From Sva-07 sp963716235 (GTDB lineage: Bacteria; Actinomycetota; Acidimicrobiia; Acidimicrobiales; Ilumatobacteraceae), in the NCBI GenBank assembly GCA_963716235.1, contig CAVQTE010000031.1:46072-110071 (forward strand): a stretch of DNA of 64,000 nucleotides, in the 5' to 3' direction. The notes below the pieces were generated by a model. The model was not told the origin of the DNA, searched no databases, and was given only the letters and a program-made list of their open reading frames with translations. Both the position numbers and the translations under genes were made by a program. This document shows, in pieces, positions 45,539 to 53,354 of the stretch. Position 1 is the stretch's first letter. Each line of letters opens with the position of its first letter.

Positions 45539-46456
45539 ATGCGACCCTCCCCCATCCTGCGTCGGCTCGTGCCGGCCCTTGCCGTCGGTGCCCTCGTCCT
45601 CGCGGCGTGCGGAAGCGACGACGACTCGTCCGGCGACTCGAGCACCGATGCGGCCACCAGCACCGACGCTGCGGCCAGCACCGAGGGCTCCTCGGCTGCC
45701 GGAGAGGCGTGCGGCCCGACGATCGAAGAAGGGGTCCTCACGATCGCCACCGGCGAACCCGCCTTCTACCCATGGGTGATCGACGACGCACCGGAGTCCG
45801 GTGAAGGCTTCGAAGCCGCCGTCGCCTACGCCGTGGCCGCCGAAATGGGCTACGACGCCGAATCGGTCGTCTGGGTCCGCACCACGTTCGACGAGGCCAT
45901 CCAGCCCGGCGCGAAGAACTTCGACATGAACCTCCAGCAGTACTCGATCACACCCGAGCGCCAGGAGAACATCGACATGTCGTTGCCGTACTACACGACC
46001 AACCAGGCCATCGTCGGACTCGCCGGGTCAGCAGCAGAAGGCGCCACGACGATGGCCGATCTGAAGGACGTGAAGTTCGGCGCCCAGGTCGGCACCACGA
46101 GCCTGCAGTTCATCACCGACGTGATCCAGCCCAACCAGGAGCCCTTCGTCTACGACGACAACGTCGGAGCGAAAGCCGCACTCGAAGCCAACCAGATCGA
46201 TGCGGCAGTGTTCGACGTGCCAACAGCGGTGTACGTATCGGAATTCGAGATCGAGGGCAGCAGCGTCATCGGCCAATTCCCTGCTGACGCTGGCGGAGAG
46301 AACGACCAGTTCGGATTCGTCCTCCAGAAGGACAGCGCGCTCACCTCGTGCGTCAACGCTGCGATCACGACCCTCACCGACAGTGGCGAGCTCGACGCGA
46401 TCGCGGCCGAATGGCTCTCGGACTACCAAGCTCTCCCTGTCATCACCGTCGACTGA
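45539..46456 (+). CDS. Amino-acid-type ABC transporter substrate-binding lipoprotein
   Basis: 305 residues. The signal peptide has lipobox LVLAAC, followed by a Ser/Thr/Asp/Ala-rich linker, then a PAAT-type periplasmic binding domain (EEGVLTIATGEPAFYPWVI, GFEAAVAYAVAAEMGY, DMNLQQYSITPERQENIDMS, VGTTSLQFI, and the C-terminal FVLQKDSALTSCVNAAITTL). It delivers a polar amino acid or similar solute to the permease encoded next. The SD GAAGGAG lies 7 nt before the ATG. The solute is unknown. The gene starts the three-gene transporter operon and is divergent from dapA, with a 262-nt gap that must contain both promoters. None could be fixed by eye. Confidence 0.92.
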   Translation: MRPSPILRRLVPALAVGALVLAACGSDDDSSGDSSTDAATSTDAAASTEGSSAAGEACGPTIEEGVLTIATGEPAFYPWVIDDAPESGEGFEAAVAYAVAAEMGYDAESVVWVRTTFDEAIQPGAKNFDMNLQQYSITPERQENIDMSLPYYTTNQAIVGLAGSAAEGATTMADLKDVKFGAQVGTTSLQFITDVIQPNQEPFVYDDNVGAKAALEANQIDAAVFDVPTAVYVSEFEIEGSSVIGQFPADAGGENDQFGFVLQKDSALTSCVNAAITTLTDSGELDAIAAEWLSDYQALPVITVD

Positions 46457-46486
46457 CCCCGACGACCCGTCCACACCATCGACTTC

Positions 46487-47323
46487 ATGACGAACGGACC
46501 GACCCGGCGCGAGCTCTACGAACGAGCTCAGCGCCGGCGGTCCAACGTCATCGCAACGGTCAGCACCGTCGTCGTGGTGGGTGCGCTGATCCTGTTCGTG
46601 CCGATGACACCCGGATGGGACAAGGTGCGTCAAGCGTTCTTCGACGGCGACGTCTTCGTCGAGAGCTTTCCCCGCCTGCTCCGGGCGTTCTGGCTGGATG
46701 TACAGATCCTGCTGTGGTCGACGCCGCTGATCTTGATCGTGTCGTTGCTGCTCGCGCTGGCCCGCAACACGCGCAGCGCAGCCCTCTTTCCGCTGCGTGC
46801 CTTCGCGATCATCTACATCGACGTGCTTCGTGGCATCCCGGTGATCCTGCTCGTGTTCCTGATCGGCTTCGGCGTGCCCGCGCTGGGATTGTCACGCGAG
46901 TGGGCCAACCCGCTCATCTGGGGCACCGTCACCCTCGTACTCTCGTATTCGGCGTACACCGCCGAGATCATCCGCGCCGGCATCGACGGCGTGCACGAGA
47001 GCCAGCGTGCGGCCGCGAGGTCGCTCGGCATGACCAGCCGACAGACGATGAACACCGTGATCCTGCCACAGGCCTTCCGACGCATCGGCCCTCCCATGAT
47101 GAACACATTCGTGAGCCTCCAGAAGGATGTCGCCCTCGTCAGCCTCATCGGCCCCGTCGAGATCCTGCGACAGGCCAGCATCGACAAGGCGACGTACGCG
47201 AACTTCACCCCGTACGTGGCAGCCTCGCTCATCTTCCTGGCCATCACGATTCCGTGTACCCGACTCGCCGACTACGCGATGGCTCGCCAGCGCCAGCGCA
47301 CTGGCGCCACCACGATCGCATGA
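46487..47323 (+). CDS. Amino-acid-type ABC transporter permease
   Basis: 278 residues. About five hydrophobic helices (VIATVSTVVVVGALILFVPM, LILIVSLLLALARN, AIIYIDVLRGIPVILLVFLI, WGTVTLVLSYSAYTAEIIRA) and the HisMQ-type EAA loop AAARSLGMTSRQTMNTVILP then QAFRRIGPPMMN, which docks to the ATPase. A single permease gene suggests a homodimeric channel. It begins 30 nt after the binding-protein gene and overlaps the ATPase gene by 4 nt. Confidence 0.93.
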   Translation: MTNGPTRRELYERAQRRRSNVIATVSTVVVVGALILFVPMTPGWDKVRQAFFDGDVFVESFPRLLRAFWLDVQILLWSTPLILIVSLLLALARNTRSAALFPLRAFAIIYIDVLRGIPVILLVFLIGFGVPALGLSREWANPLIWGTVTLVLSYSAYTAEIIRAGIDGVHESQRAAARSLGMTSRQTMNTVILPQAFRRIGPPMMNTFVSLQKDVALVSLIGPVEILRQASIDKATYANFTPYVAASLIFLAITIPCTRLADYAMARQRQRTGATTIA

Positions 47324-48102
47324 CGTACGAGTCACCCGACACAACGCGGCCCACGCCTCCGCTGAAGCTCCGACTGGGCGGCGTGGTCAAGTCGTTCGGC
47401 ACCACGACCGTGCTCGACGGGATCGACCTCGACGTCGCCACGGGCGACGTGATCACCCTCATCGGTGCATCCGGTTCCGGCAAGTCGACGCTCCTGCGCT
47501 GTGTCAATCTGCTCGAACCCGTCGATGACGGCGAGGTGCTGTTCGACGGCGTCGACATCGCGGAGCCGGGGCTCGACCCCGACCCGGTCCGTCGCCGGAT
47601 CGGGATGGTCTTCCAGAGCTTCAACCTCTTCCCGCACATGACGGTCACCGACAACGTGGCGATCGGTCCACGCAAGGTGCTCGGCGTACCGAAGGCGACC
47701 GCCCGGGCCGACGGCCTCGAGCTGTTGACCCGGCTCGGACTCGCCGCACGGGCCGACGCCTATCCCGACCAACTGTCGGGCGGTCAGCAGCAACGCGTCG
47801 CGATCGCCCGATCCCTGGCGATGAATCCGGAAGTGATGCTGCTCGACGAGATCACCTCGGCGCTCGACCCGGAACTCGTCGGTGAGGTGCTCGATGTGGT
47901 CCGTGGGCTCAAGCGTGACGGTATGACGATGCTGATCGCCACCCACGAGATGGCGTTTGCCAAGGAGATCAGCGACCGCGTCTGCTTCCTCCACCAGGGC
48001 CGCATCCTCGAGGAGGGCACCCCGGCCAAGATCTTCGGCGCGCCGACCGAGCCGCGTACCAAGGAGTTCCTGCAGCGAGTGATCGATGCCGGCCGTCTCT
48101 AG
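47320..48102 (+). CDS. Amino-acid-type ABC transporter ATP-binding protein
   Basis: 260 residues. Walker A GASGSGKSTLLRCVNLL, Q-loop MVFQSFNLFPHMTV, the signature LSGGQQQRVAIARSLAM, Walker B VMLLDEITSALDPEL and the switch His in TMLIATHEMAF. This is the GlnQ/HisP subfamily that energises amino acid uptake. The ATG overlaps the permease stop (ATGA). Its stop codon shares the palindrome CTAG with the stop of the convergent DUF1996 gene, so the two genes overlap by four bases. Confidence 0.95.
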   Translation: MTYESPDTTRPTPPLKLRLGGVVKSFGTTTVLDGIDLDVATGDVITLIGASGSGKSTLLRCVNLLEPVDDGEVLFDGVDIAEPGLDPDPVRRRIGMVFQSFNLFPHMTVTDNVAIGPRKVLGVPKATARADGLELLTRLGLAARADAYPDQLSGGQQQRVAIARSLAMNPEVMLLDEITSALDPELVGEVLDVVRGLKRDGMTMLIATHEMAFAKEISDRVCFLHQGRILEEGTPAKIFGAPTEPRTKEFLQRVIDAGRL

Positions 48103-48977
48103 CGCGAGCTGCCGACGTCACTGACCCCGCAGATGAGATCGCGGTTGAGGCAGAGTGCAACCTCCTGCTCGAGTTTGTCCTGGTTCCACACGTTCCAGAA
48201 GTCGGCGTGGCCGGTGATGATGTCGCCCGACGCGAGCATCAACCCCTCCGGCTCGACTGCGGGATAGTCGATGGCGATGGTGAGCTGGGGAACCGGGACG
48301 GGGAAGTCGTCAGGGCACCCGTTCGCATCGCTGTAGCGCGCCGGCGACTCGTCACCGATGCCGGTGAGTGTTTCACCGTCCCAGCAGTCGGGGAAGGTGA
48401 CGAGCATCCTCAGTGGGGTCGATGACGGGCACGCCGGTGGGCTCGCGTCGCGGGTGGCGCCGGTACCGCACGACCACGCGACGATGTCGGTCGATTGCGG
48501 CTCGGTCGCCATGGCATCGCCGCCGATCAGCATCAGCCCGGCCGGGTAGGGCTGCACCTCGGCCGGCTCGACACCGCGGCCCGGGCGGTAGTAGGCAGTG
48601 AATCCCTCCGGCTCGATCTGGGTGCCCGATTCGTCGAGCAACGCCGGCGCCCAGTACGAGGCCGTGTCGAGTGCTTGGTGACATGACGTGTCGGCGCCGA
48701 GCATGCGTTCGTAGTCGGGGTCGGAGTTGACGTTGCGATTGCCGAAGAACTGGTGCAGGTGGCTCATTCCCGACATGCCCGGGTGCACGATCGGGTCGTC
48801 GTATGCGACATGGCTGAGATCGCACTGCACGATGAACTGCGCGACGTGGCCCTGTGGTCCGCGTCGCGCCGGATCCGGCCCGGCCGGCGCCTCCGATGTC
48901 GAGGATTCAGTCGATGAACACGCTCCGAGGAGGAGCGCCAGGGCGGCGACGGCGGCGAGGCGTCGCGTCATCGACAT
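48099..48977 (-). CDS. DUF1996-domain exported lipoprotein
   Basis: 292 residues: signal peptide MSMTRRLAAVAALALLLGAC with lipobox LLGAC, then the DUF1996 domain. Its hallmark DPIVHPGMSGMSHLHQFFGN lies near residues 60-80, followed by YWAPALLDESG, YYRPGRGVEP, FPDCWDGE and TGHADFWNVWNQDKLEQEV. DUF1996 is widespread in fungi (secreted) and in some actinobacteria and has no known function. The many His and aromatic residues suggest metal or glycan contact, but this is speculation. It is the third gene of a tight operon with the beta-helix and cupredoxin genes (14-nt gap). Confidence 0.88.
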   Translation of the reverse strand: MSMTRRLAAVAALALLLGACSSTESSTSEAPAGPDPARRGPQGHVAQFIVQCDLSHVAYDDPIVHPGMSGMSHLHQFFGNRNVNSDPDYERMLGADTSCHQALDTASYWAPALLDESGTQIEPEGFTAYYRPGRGVEPAEVQPYPAGLMLIGGDAMATEPQSTDIVAWSCGTGATRDASPPACPSSTPLRMLVTFPDCWDGETLTGIGDESPARYSDANGCPDDFPVPVPQLTIAIDYPAVEPEGLMLASGDIITGHADFWNVWNQDKLEQEVALCLNRDLICGVSDVGSSR

Positions 48978-48991
48978 CACTGGTGGCAGCG

Positions 48992-50428
48992 TCAGGGCCG
49001 AGTCGGCACGACGATGGTCGTGATGTCGACCGTCGGTGGCATGTTCGTCGCCGGTTGCGCGGGAGCGGTCGCAGCGTCGGGCATCCCGTCGAGCAGCGGC
49101 GGTGCCGGTGTCGGTGCCGTCTTGTAGTCGACCGAGGGCGGTGCAGTCTCCGCGTCGCCCAACCAGCTCGCCACGTTGAGGTCGCCCAGCAACCAGTCGC
49201 CGCCGGTGCCGGTGTCCTCACACGGAAGCAGTGCTTCGATGTCGGTGGGTGCGCTCGTGGTGAACACGTTCCCACTGAAGCAGTTGCCGAGGGTGGTGGG
49301 GTCGATCGGCGCAAGCGAGAGGTCGACGGCCGAGACTGCCAGGTCGGCAACTCCACTTCCCTCGACCACGTTACCGACGACGCTGTTCTCCTTGGGTGCC
49401 CACAGGATCGCCCCGAGCGTGTCGGGGTCGGCCAGCGGCAGGTCACGGGTCTCCGAACACGGGAGGTCCCAGGTGTCCTCGGCGGGTTCGGCGTCGTTCG
49501 GCTCGAACTCGGGGAACGGGATGAGGCCGATGCCGACCTTCGTCTGGCCGTAGACGAGGTTTCGTTCGATGACATTGCCGATACCGCCCTCGACGAGGAT
49601 GCCGTTGTTCATCGCCAGGATGGCGTCGTTGATGGCCGGGGTGTCGCCCTGGTTGTTGTCGTACACGGTGTTGCCGACGATCGTGGCCCGACGCTGCGGG
49701 TAGCACAGCTCGTAGGTGGCCGAGTTGACGTTGATGCCGGCACGGTTGTTGTTGAAGCGGCTGTTGATGATGTAGAGGTTGCCACCCGAGGTGGTGCCGG
49801 AGTAGCCGAGGCCGTTGTACTCGGAGATCACGTCGTCCATCACGGCGTTGCACTCGTAGCATTGGCCGATGTAGAAGCCGGCATCCGGGCTGCCGCTGGC
49901 GTACGAGTGCTCGAGCAGACCGTTGATCGAGTCGAACGCGTACACGCCGTAGTCCCCGTTGCGGTAGGCGGTGATGTACGAGCCCCGGTAGCCGTCGACC
50001 GAGGTCCAGAACACGCCGTTGTTGGTGTAGTTCTGTGCGGTCAGGTTCTCGACGGCGACACCGCTCGCCCCGAGGACCCGAACCCCGTTGTCGAGTTCGA
50101 ACTGTCCGTCGAGGACGACCTCGTTGCGGTCGAGGCCACGAATCGTGATCTCGTCGGTCGTGACGTTGACGGCTTCGTTGTAGACGCCAGGTGAGATGAG
50201 TACGAGGTCGCCGGGTGAGGCGGCGTCGACCGCCTCCTGGATGGTGGCGAACTCCTCGGGAACCGACAGGACTCCGTCGGCTGCGCCGGCGTCGGTTGCA
50301 TCCGTCGCGACGGGCGCTTGCGTCCGTTCGGGAGCGTCGGTGCCGGTCGGGGCGCTGTCGTCGCCACTGCACGATGCGAGGATCACGAGGGCCACCAGGG
50401 CAAGAGCGGTCTTCTTCATCATCATCAA
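48992..50428 (-). CDS. Exported right-handed parallel beta-helix lipoprotein (NosD-like repeats)
   Basis: 478 residues: the signal peptide ends in lipobox VILASC, then a Thr/Ala/Asp linker, then a beta-helix starting EEFATIQEAVDAASPGDLVL and continuing with N-rich coils (NYTNNGVFWTSVDGYRGSYI, NSRFNNNRAGINVNSATYEL, NNGILVEGGIGNVIERNLVY). Such solenoids bind or cleave polysaccharides, or, as NosD, assist copper-enzyme maturation. Six or more Cys in the helix (QCYECNAV and others) are unusual and may form disulfides. The C-terminus is Pro/Thr-rich. It lies 7 nt downstream of the cupredoxin gene. No catalytic site is recognisable. Confidence 0.85.
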   Translation of the reverse strand: MMMMKKTALALVALVILASCSGDDSAPTGTDAPERTQAPVATDATDAGAADGVLSVPEEFATIQEAVDAASPGDLVLISPGVYNEAVNVTTDEITIRGLDRNEVVLDGQFELDNGVRVLGASGVAVENLTAQNYTNNGVFWTSVDGYRGSYITAYRNGDYGVYAFDSINGLLEHSYASGSPDAGFYIGQCYECNAVMDDVISEYNGLGYSGTTSGGNLYIINSRFNNNRAGINVNSATYELCYPQRRATIVGNTVYDNNQGDTPAINDAILAMNNGILVEGGIGNVIERNLVYGQTKVGIGLIPFPEFEPNDAEPAEDTWDLPCSETRDLPLADPDTLGAILWAPKENSVVGNVVEGSGVADLAVSAVDLSLAPIDPTTLGNCFSGNVFTTSAPTDIEALLPCEDTGTGGDWLLGDLNVASWLGDAETAPPSVDYKTAPTPAPPLLDGMPDAATAPAQPATNMPPTVDITTIVVPTRP

Positions 50429-50435
50429 ACCTCTG

Positions 50436-50882
50436 TCAGTTGGCGGGTGTCACGACGACGGTGCCGATCATCCCGGCGTCCTTCGTGCCGTGGATCGAGC
50501 AGTAGTACGCAAAGGTGCCTGGCTCCGAGAAGACCCAGGTGTACTCGTCGCCGGGCAGAAAGGCCTCGGTCGGCGCACCCCACGATTGGGCGTCGTCGGC
50601 CGGCAATACGTTGTGGTCGTTGCGCCCGCGGTTCTCCCACCGAACGGCAGTTCCTGCGGCCACTTCGATGGTCTCGGGACGGAAGCTGTTGTCGAGGGCG
50701 ATGACCTCGACGGTCTGCCCGTTCGAGCCGACCGTCGTCTCGGTGGCCTGTCCCGGCGACGCAACCTCGGTCGTGTCGGGCCGGGAATCGGCGTCGGAGC
50801 CGCAGGCAGCGAACACCAGGCCGGCCACAGCGACCACTGCGAGCCCATGACGGGCACGATCGAGAGCAAGGCGCGCAGACAT
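50436..50882 (-). CDS. Cupredoxin (plastocyanin/azurin-like) lipoprotein
   Basis: 148 residues. Signal peptide with lipobox LVFAAC, a Ser/Thr linker, and a cupredoxin domain with all type-1 copper ligands: His in RGRNDHNVLP (about residue 91), Cys in AYYCSIHG (about 129), His three residues later and Met in DAGMIG (about 138). It should carry electrons or copper on the outer face of the membrane. It is first in a three-lipoprotein operon. Its redox partner is not encoded nearby. The start is an ATG, and upstream lies the acyl-CoA ligase gene (69-nt gap, same strand). Confidence 0.9.
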   Translation of the reverse strand: MSARLALDRARHGLAVVAVAGLVFAACGSDADSRPDTTEVASPGQATETTVGSNGQTVEVIALDNSFRPETIEVAAGTAVRWENRGRNDHNVLPADDAQSWGAPTEAFLPGDEYTWVFSEPGTFAYYCSIHGTKDAGMIGTVVVTPAN

Positions 50883-50951
50883 GGGCCCGCGATTCTGTCA
50901 GCGTCGAACCACAGCCACACAATGACGCCCACGATCTCTGGGCCAGCATGC

Positions 50952-52577
50952 TCAGCCGGGCATCAGCGCACCTGCGTACTCGTCACGCAGGGTCTTCTTG
51001 GAGAACTTACCGACGCTGGTCTTGGGCACCGCGTCGATCCACACCACGCCCTTGGGCATCTGCCACTTGGCGATCTTGCCGTCGAGGTAGGCGAGGACCT
51101 CCTCCTCGGTGAGTTCCTCCCCCGGCGCGACGACGACACACGCCAGCGGCGCTTCACCCCACTTCTCGTGGGCGACACCGATCACGGCGGCCTCCGCGAT
51201 CTTCGGGTGTCCCATCAACTCGTTCTCGAGCTCGACCGAGCTGATCCACTCACCCCCGGACTTGATCAAGTCCTTCGTGCGGTCGACCAGGCGGACGAAA
51301 CCGCGTTCGTTGACCGTGGCGACGTCGCCGGTCTTCAGCCAGCCGTCGTCGGTGAAGCTCTCGCGGGAGCGTTCGTCGTCGTAGTAGTCCGATGCGATCC
51401 AGTTGCCCCGGCACTGCAGTTCGCCACTGCTCTCGCCGTCCCACGGCACGGGGTTGGTGGTGCCCGGTTCGACCACCCGGCATTCGGCGCCGAACACGAT
51501 CCTGCCGACCTGGGTACGGAGTTCGGCCTGCTCGGCCTGCGGCAGGAGTTCCTGATCGGCGTCGAGACGGCACACGGCGGCGATCGGGCTGGTCTCGGTC
51601 ATGCCCCACGCTTGGAAGATCGGCAGGCCGGTCTGTTCGCGATACGCCTCCGACAACGCCTTGGGAACCGCGGACCCGCCACACGGGATGCTGCGCAGCG
51701 ACGAGGTGTCCTTGCCCTTCAGTTCCGGGAGGACCGCCATCCAGATGGTCGGCACGCCGGCGGCGACCGTGACCTTCTCATCGACGATCAGTTTGGCGAC
51801 CGCCGGGCCGGACAGGTCGGGTCCCGGCATGACGAGGTCGGCGCCTGTGGCCACTGCGGCATGGGCGAGACCCCATGCGTTGGCATGGAACATCGGCACC
51901 ACCGGAAGGATCACATCGCTCTCGCGGGCACCGAGACTGTCGACGGTCATTGCGCCCATGGTGTGCAGGAAGGTCGAACGGTGGGTGTAGACGACGCCCT
52001 TCGGGTTTCCCGTCGTGCCGCTCGTGTAGCACATGCTCGCTGCTCGGTGCTCGTCGTCGACTCGGAACTCGACGGGATCGGCCGCTGCGAGCAACTCCTC
52101 GTAGTCGAGGAGTTCGTGGCCGGCGAGATCGGCCGGGATCTCGCCCTTGCCGTCGTCCATCAGCACCAGATGCTGCAGGTTCTCGAACGTGGGCAGCAGC
52201 GGAGCGAGCAGGCCGAGCAGCGAACGGTCGACGAAGATCACCTCGTCGTCGGCATGATTGACGATGTACGTGAGCTGCTCGGGGAACAGCCGGATGTTGA
52301 GCGTGTGCAGGACGCGCCCGGTGCACGGGGCGGCGAAGTACAACTCGAGGTGGCGGGCAGTGTTCCAGGCGAAGGTGGCAACTCGACCATCGGGGGAGAT
52401 GCCCAGATTGTCGAGCACACCGCCGAGTTTGCGGGTACGCGCAGCCCACTCGCCGTAGGTGGTTCGTTGGATCCCGTCACCGGTCGCGGTGACAATTCCC
52501 TTGTGGGGGTGGTACTTCTCGGCTCGCTCGAAGATGTGCGGGATCGCGAGCGGGACGTCTTGCATCAGGCCTTGCAT
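50952..52577 (-). CDS. Fatty-acyl-CoA synthetase (AMP-dependent ligase)
   Basis: 541 residues from MQGLMQDVPLAIPHIF. The ANL-superfamily motifs are complete: YTSGTTGNPKGVVYTHRS near residue 182, the gate region VPMFHANAWGLAHA, QAWGMTETSPIAAV, DGWLKTGDVATVNERGFVRL and the catalytic lysine in KTSVGKFSKKTLRDEY. It resembles medium/long-chain FadD-type or propionate-like ligases and activates a carboxylic acid to its CoA thioester through the acyl-AMP. The substrate length is unknown. It is related to the damaged copy near 17 kb. It is divergent from the membrane gene at 52640 with a 62-nt gap. Confidence 0.93.
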   Translation of the reverse strand: MQGLMQDVPLAIPHIFERAEKYHPHKGIVTATGDGIQRTTYGEWAARTRKLGGVLDNLGISPDGRVATFAWNTARHLELYFAAPCTGRVLHTLNIRLFPEQLTYIVNHADDEVIFVDRSLLGLLAPLLPTFENLQHLVLMDDGKGEIPADLAGHELLDYEELLAAADPVEFRVDDEHRAASMCYTSGTTGNPKGVVYTHRSTFLHTMGAMTVDSLGARESDVILPVVPMFHANAWGLAHAAVATGADLVMPGPDLSGPAVAKLIVDEKVTVAAGVPTIWMAVLPELKGKDTSSLRSIPCGGSAVPKALSEAYREQTGLPIFQAWGMTETSPIAAVCRLDADQELLPQAEQAELRTQVGRIVFGAECRVVEPGTTNPVPWDGESSGELQCRGNWIASDYYDDERSRESFTDDGWLKTGDVATVNERGFVRLVDRTKDLIKSGGEWISSVELENELMGHPKIAEAAVIGVAHEKWGEAPLACVVVAPGEELTEEEVLAYLDGKIAKWQMPKGVVWIDAVPKTSVGKFSKKTLRDEYAGALMPG

Positions 52578-52639
52578 CGCGCTGAAGGTAGTGCACCCCG
52601 GCGCCCACCGATCCACCGGAGCCGGTACCGTTGACGACC

Positions 52640-53278
52640 GTGACCGACGCCGCGATCGAAGCAACCGACGTACCCCACGTGCGGCCGGCGTGGGCGCCGT
52701 TGACACTCATCGCATTCGTCACGCTCGTGATCGCCACCAATGTGGCGAGTGGCGTCTGGGCGCGGTGGGTCGAGACCAATCCGGAGGGCCTGCTCGCCCT
52801 GTCGTCTCGCAATCGCTATCTCGCCTTGACGCTGGCCGCCGGCGTGCCGGTTTGGGTGTACGTGGCGATCGGTTTCCTGCGGATCGGCGTCGCATTCGTC
52901 GTGTGCCACCTGATCGGACGTGCGTACCACGACGATGCGCTCGGCTGGTTCCGAAAGTACCTCGGGGTGAGCGCGGAAGCGATCGACGGCTTCAACCGCG
53001 GGTTCGCGAAGGCCGAGTGGTTCCTGATTCCGTTCTTCGCCGGTTCGAACATCGTGGCAGCGCTGAGCGGAGTGCACCGCACTCCCCCGCTTCGCCTTGC
53101 GGCGCTGCTGTCGATCGGCATCGCCGCTCGGCTCGCATTGATGTGGTGGCTGGCGCGCACGTTCGAGGTGCAACTCGTCGACTTCCTCGGATTCCTCCAG
53201 CGCTACCAGTGGTGGGCGGTCGGCATCTCGATCGCAATCGTCGTGCTGGTCAACTTCCGCAACTTCCGCGGCGCCTGA
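52640..53278 (+). CDS. Multi-pass membrane protein, function unknown
   Basis: 212 residues. Hydrophobic segments: TLIAFVTLVIATNVASGVW, LALTLAAGVPVWVYVAIGFL, GVAFVVCHLIGRAY, FLIPFFAGSNIVAALSGV, LAALLSIGIAARLALMWWLA and WWAVGISIAIVVLVNFRNF. The middle (WFRKYLGVSAEAIDGFNRGF, AKAEWFLIPF) recalls DedA/VTT-type membrane proteins, which carry re-entrant loops, but the match is by impression only. A TTG nine bases upstream is an alternative start. No operon partner: the LAL regulator begins 76 nt downstream on the same strand. Confidence 0.75.
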   Translation: MTDAAIEATDVPHVRPAWAPLTLIAFVTLVIATNVASGVWARWVETNPEGLLALSSRNRYLALTLAAGVPVWVYVAIGFLRIGVAFVVCHLIGRAYHDDALGWFRKYLGVSAEAIDGFNRGFAKAEWFLIPFFAGSNIVAALSGVHRTPPLRLAALLSIGIAARLALMWWLARTFEVQLVDFLGFLQRYQWWAVGISIAIVVLVNFRNFRGA

Positions 53279-53354
53279 CCGTCACGTCACGGACCCGGGC
53301 TCGTCGCTGCCCTCTGCTTTCGTCCCCACGCCGAACCGCTCCTACGATGAGGCC

